A stretch of 8,783 nucleotides of DNA from Acidobacteriota bacterium (GCA_029777145.1 JAKOSS010000924.1:1-8783), one strand, 5' to 3'. Counted from the stretch's first letter, positions 1-5,828 are shown. Made by a program: numbers and translations. The notes: a model not told the origin generated them from the sequence alone.

Positions 1-1
1 G

Positions 2-39
2 AACTCCAAACTTGCCGCCTGAAGGCGGAACTCGAAACT
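2..39. repeat. Hairpin flanked by direct repeats, downstream of clpS
   Basis: A 5-bp perfect stem (CCGCC at 15-19 with GGCGG at 24-28) closes a TGAA loop. On either side is nearly the same 11-mer, AACTCCAAACT at 2-12 and AACTCGAAACT at 29-39 (10 of 11 identical), so the unit could repeat with a 27-base period. It begins five bases beyond the clpS stop. It could be a weak terminator for clpS, although no T-run follows on that strand, or the edge of a REP-like dispersed palindrome. The window edge cuts off any further copies. Confidence 0.45.
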
Positions 40-43
40 AATA

Positions 44-361
44 TTACTCTTCTTCGACCGTGCACAAAAGCGGGTATTGCCGCGCCCGCGCCAGGTTCAT
101 CGCCTTGTCGGATTTCATCGTCGCGACCTCATACGGATAAATTCCGGCTATCCCGTATCCCTCATTGTGGACCTTCATCATGATCGCGAACGCCTCGGAT
201 TCCGGCCTGAGAAAGACGTGCATCAGGACGAAGACGACGAATTCCATCGTCGTGAAATCGTCGTTGTGCAGGATCACCTTGAACAACTTCGGTTTGTCGA
301 CGCGCGTTTTCTTCTTGGTCAGGACTTCGCCTTCAAGATCGCTGTCCGGAATCTCCGCCAT
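44..361 (-). CDS. clpS: ClpS, N-end-rule adaptor of the Clp protease
   Basis: This 105-residue protein is the cytoplasmic adaptor that binds N-degron substrates (bulky N-terminal residues) and delivers them to the ClpA- or ClpC-type unfoldase working with ClpP. A short charged tail (about 1-24) precedes the ClpS fold. The signature N33-D34-D35 with F36, T37 and M39-E40-F41 matches the substrate pocket, including the gatekeeper methionine. M61 and H65 (in KVHNEG) fill the other pocket positions, and the C-terminus has the usual PLLCT-E ending. Length is normal for the family. The ATG at 361 is the only sensible start; no Shine-Dalgarno site precedes it, and a TAAATT box lies six bases upstream. 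The gene stands alone, divergent from the lipoprotein operon; no clpA or clpP is visible. The motif match makes the identification firm. Confidence 0.96.
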   Translation of the reverse strand: MAEIPDSDLEGEVLTKKKTRVDKPKLFKVILHNDDFTTMEFVVFVLMHVFLRPESEAFAIMMKVHNEGYGIAGIYPYEVATMKSDKAMNLARARQYPLLCTVEEE

Positions 362-367
362 ACAGAA

Positions 368-373
368 AATTTA
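368..373 (-). promoter_or_regulatory. Possible -10 box of clpS
   Basis: TAAATT on the minus strand lies six bases before the clpS ATG. If it is used, transcription would begin at or next to the start codon, giving a leaderless mRNA, which fits the lack of a ribosome-binding site. No convincing -35 box is seen at 16-18 bases, so this is a weak call. Confidence 0.3.
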
Positions 374-443
374 GCACACCGTCCGTTGAATCAGCTATGA
401 CTTTTGCGCCCCTTCCCGCTTCGGGTTTTCGACGCGGATTGTG

Positions 444-449
444 TAGAAT
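444..449 (+). promoter_or_regulatory. Possible -10 box of the lipoprotein operon
   Basis: TAGAAT ends six bases before the ATG at 456. A start site about seven bases downstream would coincide with that ATG, again suggesting a leaderless message. The sequence at -35 distance (about 420-426) is a poor match. Support comes from the position, the absence of a Shine-Dalgarno site and the similar arrangement at clpS and pyk. Confidence 0.3.
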
Positions 450-455
450 TTTTCC

Positions 456-1043
456 ATGAGAATTTGGGCGAGCATTTTTGTTTTTGCCGCGGTCGCAATC
501 GGCATATCGTGCCGTCCGGCAGCGAAACCGGTCACGATCGGCAATAAACCGGTCTCGATCAACGAGCGGCCGACCGCGGACGCGCCGGTGCTGCCGCCGT
601 CAAAACCGCTTGAGGACATGACGTGGACGCTGTTTGACGGTAAAACCGGGCAAATGGGCGCGGAGCAGAAACTCAAGAGCCTTCACGGGAAGGTCGTGGT
701 CCTTGATTTCTGGGCGACATACTGCGGTCCGTGCCTGCAGCTGATCCCGCATTTGAAAAAGATCGAGGAGAAATATCCGGATTCGGTCCAGGTCGTCGGA
801 CTTCATGTCGGCGGCGCGGACGACTTTCCGGCGATCCCGGCGTTCGTCGACAAACTGAAGATCGACTACCCGCTCGGAACGCCCGAAAGCGAGTTGTCGC
901 GCTTCGTTTTCGCCGACCGCGACGACATTCCGCAAACGGCCATCTTCGGCAAGGACGGAAAGTTCGTGCGGAAGATAATCGGTTTCGATCCCGAGATCGA
1001 GAAGGAACTCGACAAGGTGATCGAGCGGGCAGTCAATCAATAG
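456..1043 (+). CDS. TlpA-like thioredoxin-fold lipoprotein
   Basis: This 195-residue protein is predicted to be an extracytoplasmic, membrane-anchored thiol-disulfide oxidoreductase. Residues 1-18 form a short lipoprotein signal peptide (R2, then a hydrophobic run) ending in G-I-S before C19, which passes the loose lipobox pattern but is not an ideal one. A Pro-rich linker (about 20-50) leads to a thioredoxin fold. It has the active site W86-A-T-Y-C90-G-P-C93 and the cis-proline loop I158-P159-Q-T. The TlpA/ResA/AhpC-TSA type is indicated by the KVVVLDFWA strand before the motif and the GKDGKFV hairpin near the end. The likely role is reduction of disulfides, for example in cytochrome maturation or envelope redox balance, but no partner gene points to a substrate. 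It heads a tight run with the next two genes (gaps of 6 and 12 bases). No Shine-Dalgarno site is present. Confidence 0.88.
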   Translation: MRIWASIFVFAAVAIGISCRPAAKPVTIGNKPVSINERPTADAPVLPPSKPLEDMTWTLFDGKTGQMGAEQKLKSLHGKVVVLDFWATYCGPCLQLIPHLKKIEEKYPDSVQVVGLHVGGADDFPAIPAFVDKLKIDYPLGTPESELSRFVFADRDDIPQTAIFGKDGKFVRKIIGFDPEIEKELDKVIERAVNQ

Positions 1044-1049
1044 TCGATT

Positions 1050-1613
1050 ATGAAGAAATATTTACCGCTGATCCTTTTGATCGTCGCCATGGCGGCGGCC
1101 TGCGGTCAGAAGAGCACGAGCAACGCAAACACCGCAAACTCCGACGCGCCGTTCACGCAGAAGACGCCGACGACCGAAAAAATGGCCGCCGACCAAGCTG
1201 CCGAGAACGCCCGCAATTACGCGAAGCTTTGGGAAGACATCATCAATAAGGGGCAAACGCAGCTGCTTGATACAAAGTTTGCCGAGAACGTCGTTCTGAA
1301 AACGCCTTCGGCCGAGATCAAGGGCCGCGAAGAGGTCAAGAAATACTGGCTGACGATTCTGAAAGCGTTTTCGAAGCCGGAATTCCGCGTCGACGAGGTC
1401 TTCGGAAAGGACGACCGCGTCGTGAAACGTTGGACGTTCACCGGCGAGAACACCGGCGACTTCGGAGCGATCAAGGCGACGAACCGCAAGATCACGTTCA
1501 CCGGCATCACGATCGCGAAGATCGCTGACGGAACGGTCGTTGAAGAGATCGACTATGCGGACGATCTCGGCTTGATGCAGCAACTCGGAGCGATCCCCGG
1601 CGAAGAAAAATAA
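1050..1613 (+). CDS. SnoaL/NTF2-like fold lipoprotein
   Basis: This 187-residue protein has a clear lipoprotein signal: K2-K3, a Leu/Ile-rich core, then A-A-A before C18. A low-complexity Ser/Thr/Asn/Ala linker runs to about residue 45. The remainder resembles a single SnoaL-like (ester cyclase type) domain of the NTF2 superfamily: helical opening with NYAKLWEDIIN, the segment IKGREEVKKYW, a central beta region around VVKRWTFTGENTGDF, and the typical ending EEIDYADDLGLMQQLG. In soluble members the cone-shaped fold holds a small-molecule pocket; secreted lipoprotein versions usually have unknown roles, so no reaction is assigned. It starts six bases after the preceding gene and is probably co-transcribed with it. 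The start lies directly before the signal peptide; no Shine-Dalgarno site is seen. Confidence 0.82.
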   Translation: MKKYLPLILLIVAMAAACGQKSTSNANTANSDAPFTQKTPTTEKMAADQAAENARNYAKLWEDIINKGQTQLLDTKFAENVVLKTPSAEIKGREEVKKYWLTILKAFSKPEFRVDEVFGKDDRVVKRWTFTGENTGDFGAIKATNRKITFTGITIAKIADGTVVEEIDYADDLGLMQQLGAIPGEEK

Positions 1614-1625
1614 CGGCGCCCAAAC

Positions 1626-3581
1626 ATGCGAGATACCCCGGTCGGAAACGGCTCGTTGCTCGTCACCTTTGACGACAAGTACCAGATCCGCGACATCTAT
1701 TTTCCGCACGTCGGACAGGAAAACCACACCGAAGGCTACCCGTTCCGGTTCGGCGTGTGGGTCGACGGCAAGTTTTCGTGGATCCACGACGACGGCTGGA
1801 AACGCAAACTCAAATATCTCAAGGAAACGCTGGTCACCGACGTCCGGCTGATAAATGAAGAACTCGGCGTCGAGCTCGTTTGCAACGACACCGTCGCGAG
1901 CCACGAGAACATTTTCCTGCGGCGTGTCCGGGTCAGCAACCTGCTCGACAAACGCCGCGAGGTCCGCATCTTCCTTCACCACGATTTCCGCATTTCGGAG
2001 AACAAGATCGGCGACACGGCGTTCTACGATCCCGAAAGCCACGCGCTGATCCATTACAAAAAGAATCGCTATTTTCTGATCAATTCAAGCCCGCAGTTCG
2101 ATCGTTTCACGACCGGACGCAAGGCGTTCCGCGAGCATGAGGGAACATGGCGCGACGCCGAGGACGGCGAGTTGAGCGGCGGCGCGATCACCGAAGGTTC
2201 GGTCGATTCGACGGTCCAGTTCAATTTCGATCTTCAGGCGCAGGCGTCGGCGGAATTCTACTACTGGATCGCCGCCGGCGAATCGCACGACGAGGTCTGG
2301 CGAATGAACGAGTATGTTCACGCCCAAACCCCGCGCGGACTTTTGAACTACACCGAAAACTTCTGGCGCGCCTGGGTCAACAAGAACGACATCGAATTCG
2401 ACGACCTCAGTCCTGAAATTGTCGAGCTTTACAAACGCTCGCTGCTGATCGTCAAAACCCAGATCGACAATTGCGGATCGATCCTCGCCGCCAACGATTC
2501 CGACGTCGCCGAACGCGCGACCGATCATTACAGCTATCTCTGGACGCGCGACGGAGCATTCGTCGCGAACGCTCTCGACACCGCGGGCTACCCGGCGCTG
2601 ACCCGCAACTTCCTCAAATTCTGCGCGCACATCGTCCACGAAGACGGATATTTTCTCCAGAAGTACAATGCGGACGGCACCGTCGCGTCGGGCTGGCACG
2701 CGAGTTGGGACGCGTGGGCGCGGCGCCGGCTGATCCCGATCCAGGAAGACGAGACGGCGCTCGTGCTTTGGGAAATGTGGCAGCATTACGATCAATTCCG
2801 CGAGATCGAATTCGCGCACCAGCTCTATCACAAGCTGATCGTCCGCTGCGCCGATTTTCTGTACCAATTCCGGAATCCGGAAACCGGATTGCCGCTGCCG
2901 AGCTGGAATCTTTGGGAAGACCGGCGCGGGATCCACACCTTCACCTGCTCGACGGTCGTCGGCGGGCTCAGGGCGGCGGCGAATTTTGCGGAACTGTTCG
3001 GCGAAAACGATCGCGCGAACATTTATGACCGGGCTGCCGACGAGGTCGTCGCGGGCATGAAAGAACACCTGTGGAGCAACGAACTCGGTCGGTTCCTGAG
3101 ATCGCTCGAGACGAACGACGACGTCAACTTCAAGGCCGACACGATCGTCGGCGCCGAATTGTTCGCCGTCTTCTATTTCGGCGCGTTCGATGTCGATGAC
3201 CCGATGGTCACCGCGACGATGCGCGCGATCGAAGACCGTCTCTGGGTCCCGACCGACATCGGCGGCGTCGCCCGATTCGAATACGACGGCTACATGCGCG
3301 TCACGAACGACACGACCGGAAATCCGTGGTTCATCTGCACGCTTTGGCTCGCCGCCTACCGCGTCGCCGTCGCGAAGAAAGCTGAAGATCTGAAAGGCGC
3401 GCTCGAGCTTCTCGAATGGACCGCCAAGCGCGCGCTTCCCTCCGGCGTCCTCGCGGAACAACTCAATCCGCTCAACGGCGAACCCGCTTCCGTGTCACCG
3501 CTCACCTGGTCGCACTCGACCTTCGTCGAGACCGTCGCGAGCTACCTCAAAAAACGTCGCGAACTGTTAGTTGCTAATTGA
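1626..3581 (+). CDS. Glycoside hydrolase family 15 (glucoamylase-type)
   Basis: This 651-residue enzyme has the two-domain layout of prokaryotic GH15 proteins. An N-terminal beta-sandwich (about 1-255, opening TPVGNGSLLVTFDDKYQIRD) is followed by an (alpha/alpha)6 catalytic barrel (about 265-645). Substrate-site motifs are Y-L-W306-T-R-D309-G and the segment IQEDETALVLWEMW. The presumed general acid is E431 in WNLWEDRRG, and the presumed base is E611 in LAEQLNPLNGEP, followed by the usual WSHSTF. The family inverts and removes glucose from chain ends of alpha-glucans; related members act on dextran or trehalose, so the exact substrate is open. There is no signal peptide, so it should work in the cytoplasm on glycogen or imported maltodextrins. 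Its last six codons (ELLVAN) and the stop lie inside the inverted repeat of the downstream cassette, so the C-terminus has probably been altered by that insertion. Confidence 0.93.
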   Translation: MRDTPVGNGSLLVTFDDKYQIRDIYFPHVGQENHTEGYPFRFGVWVDGKFSWIHDDGWKRKLKYLKETLVTDVRLINEELGVELVCNDTVASHENIFLRRVRVSNLLDKRREVRIFLHHDFRISENKIGDTAFYDPESHALIHYKKNRYFLINSSPQFDRFTTGRKAFREHEGTWRDAEDGELSGGAITEGSVDSTVQFNFDLQAQASAEFYYWIAAGESHDEVWRMNEYVHAQTPRGLLNYTENFWRAWVNKNDIEFDDLSPEIVELYKRSLLIVKTQIDNCGSILAANDSDVAERATDHYSYLWTRDGAFVANALDTAGYPALTRNFLKFCAHIVHEDGYFLQKYNADGTVASGWHASWDAWARRRLIPIQEDETALVLWEMWQHYDQFREIEFAHQLYHKLIVRCADFLYQFRNPETGLPLPSWNLWEDRRGIHTFTCSTVVGGLRAAANFAELFGENDRANIYDRAADEVVAGMKEHLWSNELGRFLRSLETNDDVNFKADTIVGAELFAVFYFGAFDVDDPMVTATMRAIEDRLWVPTDIGGVARFEYDGYMRVTNDTTGNPWFICTLWLAAYRVAVAKKAEDLKGALELLEWTAKRALPSGVLAEQLNPLNGEPASVSPLTWSHSTFVETVASYLKKRRELLVAN

Positions 3582-3595
3582 GAGTTGAAAGTTGA
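3561..3595 (+). repeat. Left inverted repeat, built of 7-base units
   Basis: Paired with 3971-4005, this arm gives 32 Watson-Crick pairs, two G-U pairs (3568 with 3998, 3591 with 3975) and one mismatch (3574 with 3992) over 35 positions. It divides into heptads: AACTGTT (3562), AGTTGCT (3569), AATTGAG (3576), AGTTGAA (3583) and AGTTGAA (3590). Its outer part encodes the end of the GH15 protein, and the GH15 stop is at 3579-3581. Confidence 0.85.
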
Positions 3596-3597
3596 AA

Positions 3598-3603
3598 AAG
3601 GAG
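3598..3603 (+). promoter_or_regulatory. Strong Shine-Dalgarno site deciding the start at 3610
   Basis: AAGGAG lies six bases before the ATG at 3610 and just inside the left inverted repeat. It settles the start in favour of ATG 3610 over the in-frame TTG at 3592, which lies within the repeat. It is the only near-perfect site of this kind before any gene in the window. Confidence 0.8.
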
Positions 3604-3609
3604 AACCTC

Positions 3610-3966
3610 ATGAAGAAAAACATCACACTCGAAAAGTCCTACAACTTTGCCATACGAATAATCCGCCTCTGCAAATACCTGAATGAAAGGAAGAACGAAT
3701 ACATTATCTCGAAACAGGTGCTTTACACCGGAACGAACATCGCCGCTTTTGTTGAGGAAGCGCAGCAGGCGGACGATCGTGACGACTTCGCGAAATCGCT
3801 TTCGTCGGCAAACAAGAACGCGTTCAAGACGAACTTCTGGCTGCGTTTGCTAAAAGACGGCGAATATCTCGGTGACGAAATGTTCGAATCGATCATGGCA
3901 GATTGCGAAGAACTGCAGAAGATCCTCGTAAGCTCACTGAAAACGACTAGGTCAACAGTCAACTAA
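3610..3966 (+). CDS. Four-helix-bundle protein, 23S rRNA IVS family
   Basis: This 118-residue, mostly helical, charged protein has the family hallmarks: a first helix (about 8-27), the stretch S34-K-Q to N43-I-A-A-F-V-E-E50 corresponding to the usual Arg/Ser-rich 'anieEa' segment, a helix around 56-72, and F76-W-L-R-L-L near the last turn. Related proteins are encoded by intervening sequences within 23S rRNA of Leptospira and Coxiella and as free genes elsewhere; the same fold occurs in Avd of diversity-generating retroelements. Biochemical function is unknown for the free-standing kind; RNA binding is an inference. The gene fills a cassette with inverted ends and has its own strong Shine-Dalgarno site. 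Its last codons (about 3949-3966) also show repeat-like sequence on the opposite strand. Base composition is A+T-rich, most strongly at the 5' end (about 40% G+C over 3601-3720). Confidence 0.85.
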   Translation: MKKNITLEKSYNFAIRIIRLCKYLNERKNEYIISKQVLYTGTNIAAFVEEAQQADDRDDFAKSLSSANKNAFKTNFWLRLLKDGEYLGDEMFESIMADCEELQKILVSSLKTTRSTVN

Positions 3967-3970
3967 GATC

Positions 3971-4005
3971 TCAATTTTCAACTCTCAATTATCAACTGAC
4001 AGTTC
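3971..4005 (-). repeat. Right inverted repeat, built of 7-base units
   Basis: This is the complement of the left arm. Read on the minus strand from 4004 its heptads are AACTGTC, AGTTGAT, AATTGAG, AGTTGAA and AATTGAG, in the same phase as the left arm. It begins five bases after the stop of the four-helix-bundle gene and ends seven bases before the predicted pyk -35 box. Degenerate heptads may continue inward to about 3949 (TTGACTG, TTGACCT on the minus strand). Confidence 0.85.
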
Positions 4006-4007
4006 TC

Positions 4008-4021
4008 GATTTTGGAAAATC
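4008..4021. promoter_or_regulatory. Palindrome overlapping the pyk -35 box
   Basis: GATTTT (4008-4013) and AAAATC (4016-4021) form a perfect 6-base inverted repeat around GG. It covers the predicted -35 box of pyk, a position suited to an operator, but it is short and A/T-rich enough to arise by chance. Confidence 0.25.
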
Positions 4022-4040
4022 TGCCGCGAAGGCTTAACAT
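4012..4040 (+). promoter_or_regulatory. Predicted pyk promoter with very short leader
   Basis: TTGGAA (4012-4017) and TAACAT (4035-4040) are separated by exactly 17 bases; each matches the sigma-70 consensus at four of six positions. The expected start point, near 4047, leaves only about six bases before the ATG at 4053 and no Shine-Dalgarno site. This is the best promoter candidate in the window, and it would uncouple pyk from the upstream operon and cassette. Confidence 0.5.
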
Positions 4041-4052
4041 CTCTTTTTGATT

Positions 4053-5501
4053 ATGGGCAGAGCAAAAACACTGGCGACGCTCGGACCCGCGTCGAGTTCG
4101 CCCGAGATCATCGAGAAAATGATCGAAGCCGGGCTCAATGCGGTCCGGATCAATATGTCGCACGGCAAGACCGACGAACATGCGGAACGCATACGGATCG
4201 CGCGCGAAGTTGCGCGCAAACTCGATCGGCCGTTATCGATCCTCGTTGATCTTTCAGGGCCGAAGATCCGGACGGGAGTACTTCATGAGGCGCGGCCCGT
4301 CGTTCTTGAACGCGGCGCGCAATTCGTTTTGACGTCGCGCGAGATCGAAGGCTCGGCGAAAGAAGTTTCGACGAATTATAAGGAGATCCCGAAACTCGTC
4401 CGGCCAGGCGACAAGATCCTGCTCGATGACGGCGCGATCGAACTCAAGGTTAACGCCGTTACCGAAACCGACGTCGTGACGGAGGTCGTGGACGGCGGAG
4501 TGCTTTCCGAACGCAAGGGCATAAATCTTCCAAACACGAAACTTCCGATCCCGAGCCTGACTGAAAAAGATCGCCGCGATCTCGAATGGGCGATGACGCA
4601 GGACGTCGATTACATCGCGCTGTCGTTCGTCCGCGAGGGCAAGGACTGCCGCGAGGTCCGCGAGATGATCAAGCAGATGAACATGCGGAAGTGGGGCCGC
4701 CCGATGCTCGTCGCGAAGATCGAAAAGGCCGAGGCGATCGAGAATCTCGACGATATCATTGAGGAGACCGACGGGCTGATGGTTGCGCGCGGCGATCTCG
4801 GCGTCGAAACGAGCGCCGAACTCGTTCCCGTTTATCAGAAGCGGATCATCGAAAAGGCGGTCAAGGCCGACAAGTTTGTCATCACCGCGACGCAGATGCT
4901 GCAGTCGATGGTCGACAACCCGCGTCCGACGCGCGCCGAGGCGTCTGACGTCGCCAACGCCGTTTGGGACGGAACCGACGCCGTGATGCTTTCGGCCGAA
5001 ACCGCTTCGGGCAAGTATCCGGTCGAATCGGTCGAGACGATGGAACGCATCATTTCGACTTCCGAATCGGTGAAAAACACGCGTCTCATCCGGCCGATCA
5101 GGTTCTCGGACAAGCCGACCGGACGAACGTCGCAGGCGATCTGCAAAGCCGCCGCGATCTGCGCGCAGGAGATCGGGACCGAAAAAGTGGCGGTCTTCAC
5201 CGAATCCGGGTTGATGGCGCGTCGGTTGTCGTCCGTCCGCTCGAGCCTTTCAACATTCGCTCTCACGAACACGCGCGAGGTTTACAATCAGCTCGCGTTG
5301 ATCTGGGGTGTCGAACCGCTGCTCCACGATATGGCGTCGACGACCGAGGAAATGCTCTCGGACGGCGAAGCGACGCTGCTCAAGGCAAAGGTCGTCGAAC
5401 CCGGCGAAACGATCGTCATGATGGCCGGCCGGCTTTCAGGCCTCGGACTTTCGAGCTCGGTCGTCGTCTGGACCATCGGCGAGAACGTCCCGAAGCGTTA
5501 G
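4053..5501 (+). CDS. pyk: Pyruvate kinase
   Basis: This 482-residue cytoplasmic enzyme transfers phosphate from phosphoenolpyruvate to ADP in the last step of glycolysis. All domains are present: the A-domain barrel (about 1-70 and 158-335), the B-domain lid (about 71-157) and the C-domain (about 350-482). Key residues are intact: R32-I-N34-M-S36-H-G, D66-L-S-G-P-K-I-R, the catalytic K222 in AKIEKAEAIEN with E224, D248 in ARGDLGVE, T280 in TATQML, and the SAETASGKYP loop. Length is normal for bacterial type I/II enzymes. The ATG at 4053 is preferred to an in-frame TTG at 4047 because the protein then opens GRAKTLATLGPASS as in relatives. It follows a plausible promoter and is trailed after three bases by a nine-cysteine gene. 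A second PK-family gene lies about 1.7 kb away on the other strand. Confidence 0.97.
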   Translation: MGRAKTLATLGPASSSPEIIEKMIEAGLNAVRINMSHGKTDEHAERIRIAREVARKLDRPLSILVDLSGPKIRTGVLHEARPVVLERGAQFVLTSREIEGSAKEVSTNYKEIPKLVRPGDKILLDDGAIELKVNAVTETDVVTEVVDGGVLSERKGINLPNTKLPIPSLTEKDRRDLEWAMTQDVDYIALSFVREGKDCREVREMIKQMNMRKWGRPMLVAKIEKAEAIENLDDIIEETDGLMVARGDLGVETSAELVPVYQKRIIEKAVKADKFVITATQMLQSMVDNPRPTRAEASDVANAVWDGTDAVMLSAETASGKYPVESVETMERIISTSESVKNTRLIRPIRFSDKPTGRTSQAICKAAAICAQEIGTEKVAVFTESGLMARRLSSVRSSLSTFALTNTREVYNQLALIWGVEPLLHDMASTTEEMLSDGEATLLKAKVVEPGETIVMMAGRLSGLGLSSSVVVWTIGENVPKR

Positions 5502-5504
5502 AAA

Positions 5505-5825
5505 ATGTACGAGGCGATCATTCCGATCCTCTTCAAGAAGACGCAGGATACGGACGAACTGCTCAAGAAACACCGCGAAACCGACTCCGGAGCGGACGAT
5601 CCGTTCAGACGAATCCGCTGCCCGCTCTGCGCGTGGTGTCCTGAAAGATCCAGCCGCTGGTATTGCTCGTCGAACCTGCAACCCGAGAATTTCATGAACG
5701 GCTGCGGAACGTCGTGGAATACGTTCGAATCCCGCGGCCGCTGTCCCGGCTGCGGCCATCAGTGGAAATGGACGACGTGTCACCGTTGCCACCGGTGGTC
5801 GCTTCACGAAGATTGGTACGAGTAA
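5505..5825 (+). CDS. Small cysteine-rich, probable zinc-ribbon protein
   Basis: I do not recognise a named family for this 106-residue protein. It has nine cysteines: C39-P-L-C42-A-W-C45, C54, C67, C80-P-G-C83 and C92-H-R-C95. H85, H93 and H96 lie nearby. Paired CxxC knuckles of this kind usually bind structural zinc, and two ribbons could be built from them. The region around the knuckles is rich in Trp and Arg, and the first 30 residues look helical and cysteine-free. There is no signal peptide or membrane segment, so it is probably cytoplasmic. The ATG follows the pyk stop by three bases, so translation is likely coupled. It converges with the next gene, with three bases between the stops. 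Intact frame, conserved-looking motifs and tight spacing argue that it is real; function is unknown. Confidence 0.72.
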   Translation: MYEAIIPILFKKTQDTDELLKKHRETDSGADDPFRRIRCPLCAWCPERSSRWYCSSNLQPENFMNGCGTSWNTFESRGRCPGCGHQWKWTTCHRCHRWSLHEDWYE

Positions 5826-5828
5826 GGT

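Larger units (their letters stand above)
3561..4005. mobile_element. IVS-like cassette: four-helix-bundle gene between inverted repeats
   Basis: A 445-base unit is bounded by 35-base inverted ends (3561-3595 and 3971-4005) and contains one gene. Its base composition (about 47% G+C over 3601-3960 by hand count) is lower than short counts in adjacent genes (about 58-65%). The gene belongs to the family known from intervening sequences (IVS) inside 23S rRNA, which also have complementary ends and encode this single small protein. Here the unit lies between protein genes: it starts within the end of the GH15 reading frame and stops seven bases before the pyk -35 box. No transposase or target-site duplication is visible, so movement is inferred from structure only. 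If transcribed, the ends would form a long RNA stem with the gene in the loop. Confidence 0.7.

Noticed and set aside
1062..3461. Two long minus-strand open frames opposite the SnoaL-like and GH15 genes (1062-2054 and 2085-3461)
   Set aside because: They read as Arg/Asp/Val-rich sequence with no recognisable domain, and they mirror the codon bias of the clearly real plus-strand genes. Long antisense frames are expected at this G+C.
3592..3609. TTG at 3592 as the start of the four-helix-bundle gene
   Set aside because: It lies inside the inverted repeat and has no ribosome site. ATG 3610 has AAGGAG at ideal spacing.
3610..3966. Diversity-generating retroelement, suggested by similarity of the four-helix-bundle fold to Avd
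   Set aside because: No reverse transcriptase, template repeat or variable repeat is visible, and the inverted heptad ends fit an intervening-sequence-like unit better.
4047..4052. TTG at 4047 as the start of pyk
   Set aside because: It adds only two residues. ATG 4053 gives the usual pyruvate kinase opening, and 4047 is about where transcription should begin.
5789..5798. Perfect palindrome CCACCGGTGG near the convergent gene ends, as a terminator
   Set aside because: It has no loop or T-run and lies inside the coding sequence of the nine-Cys protein (Cys-His-Arg region), so it is likely a codon effect.
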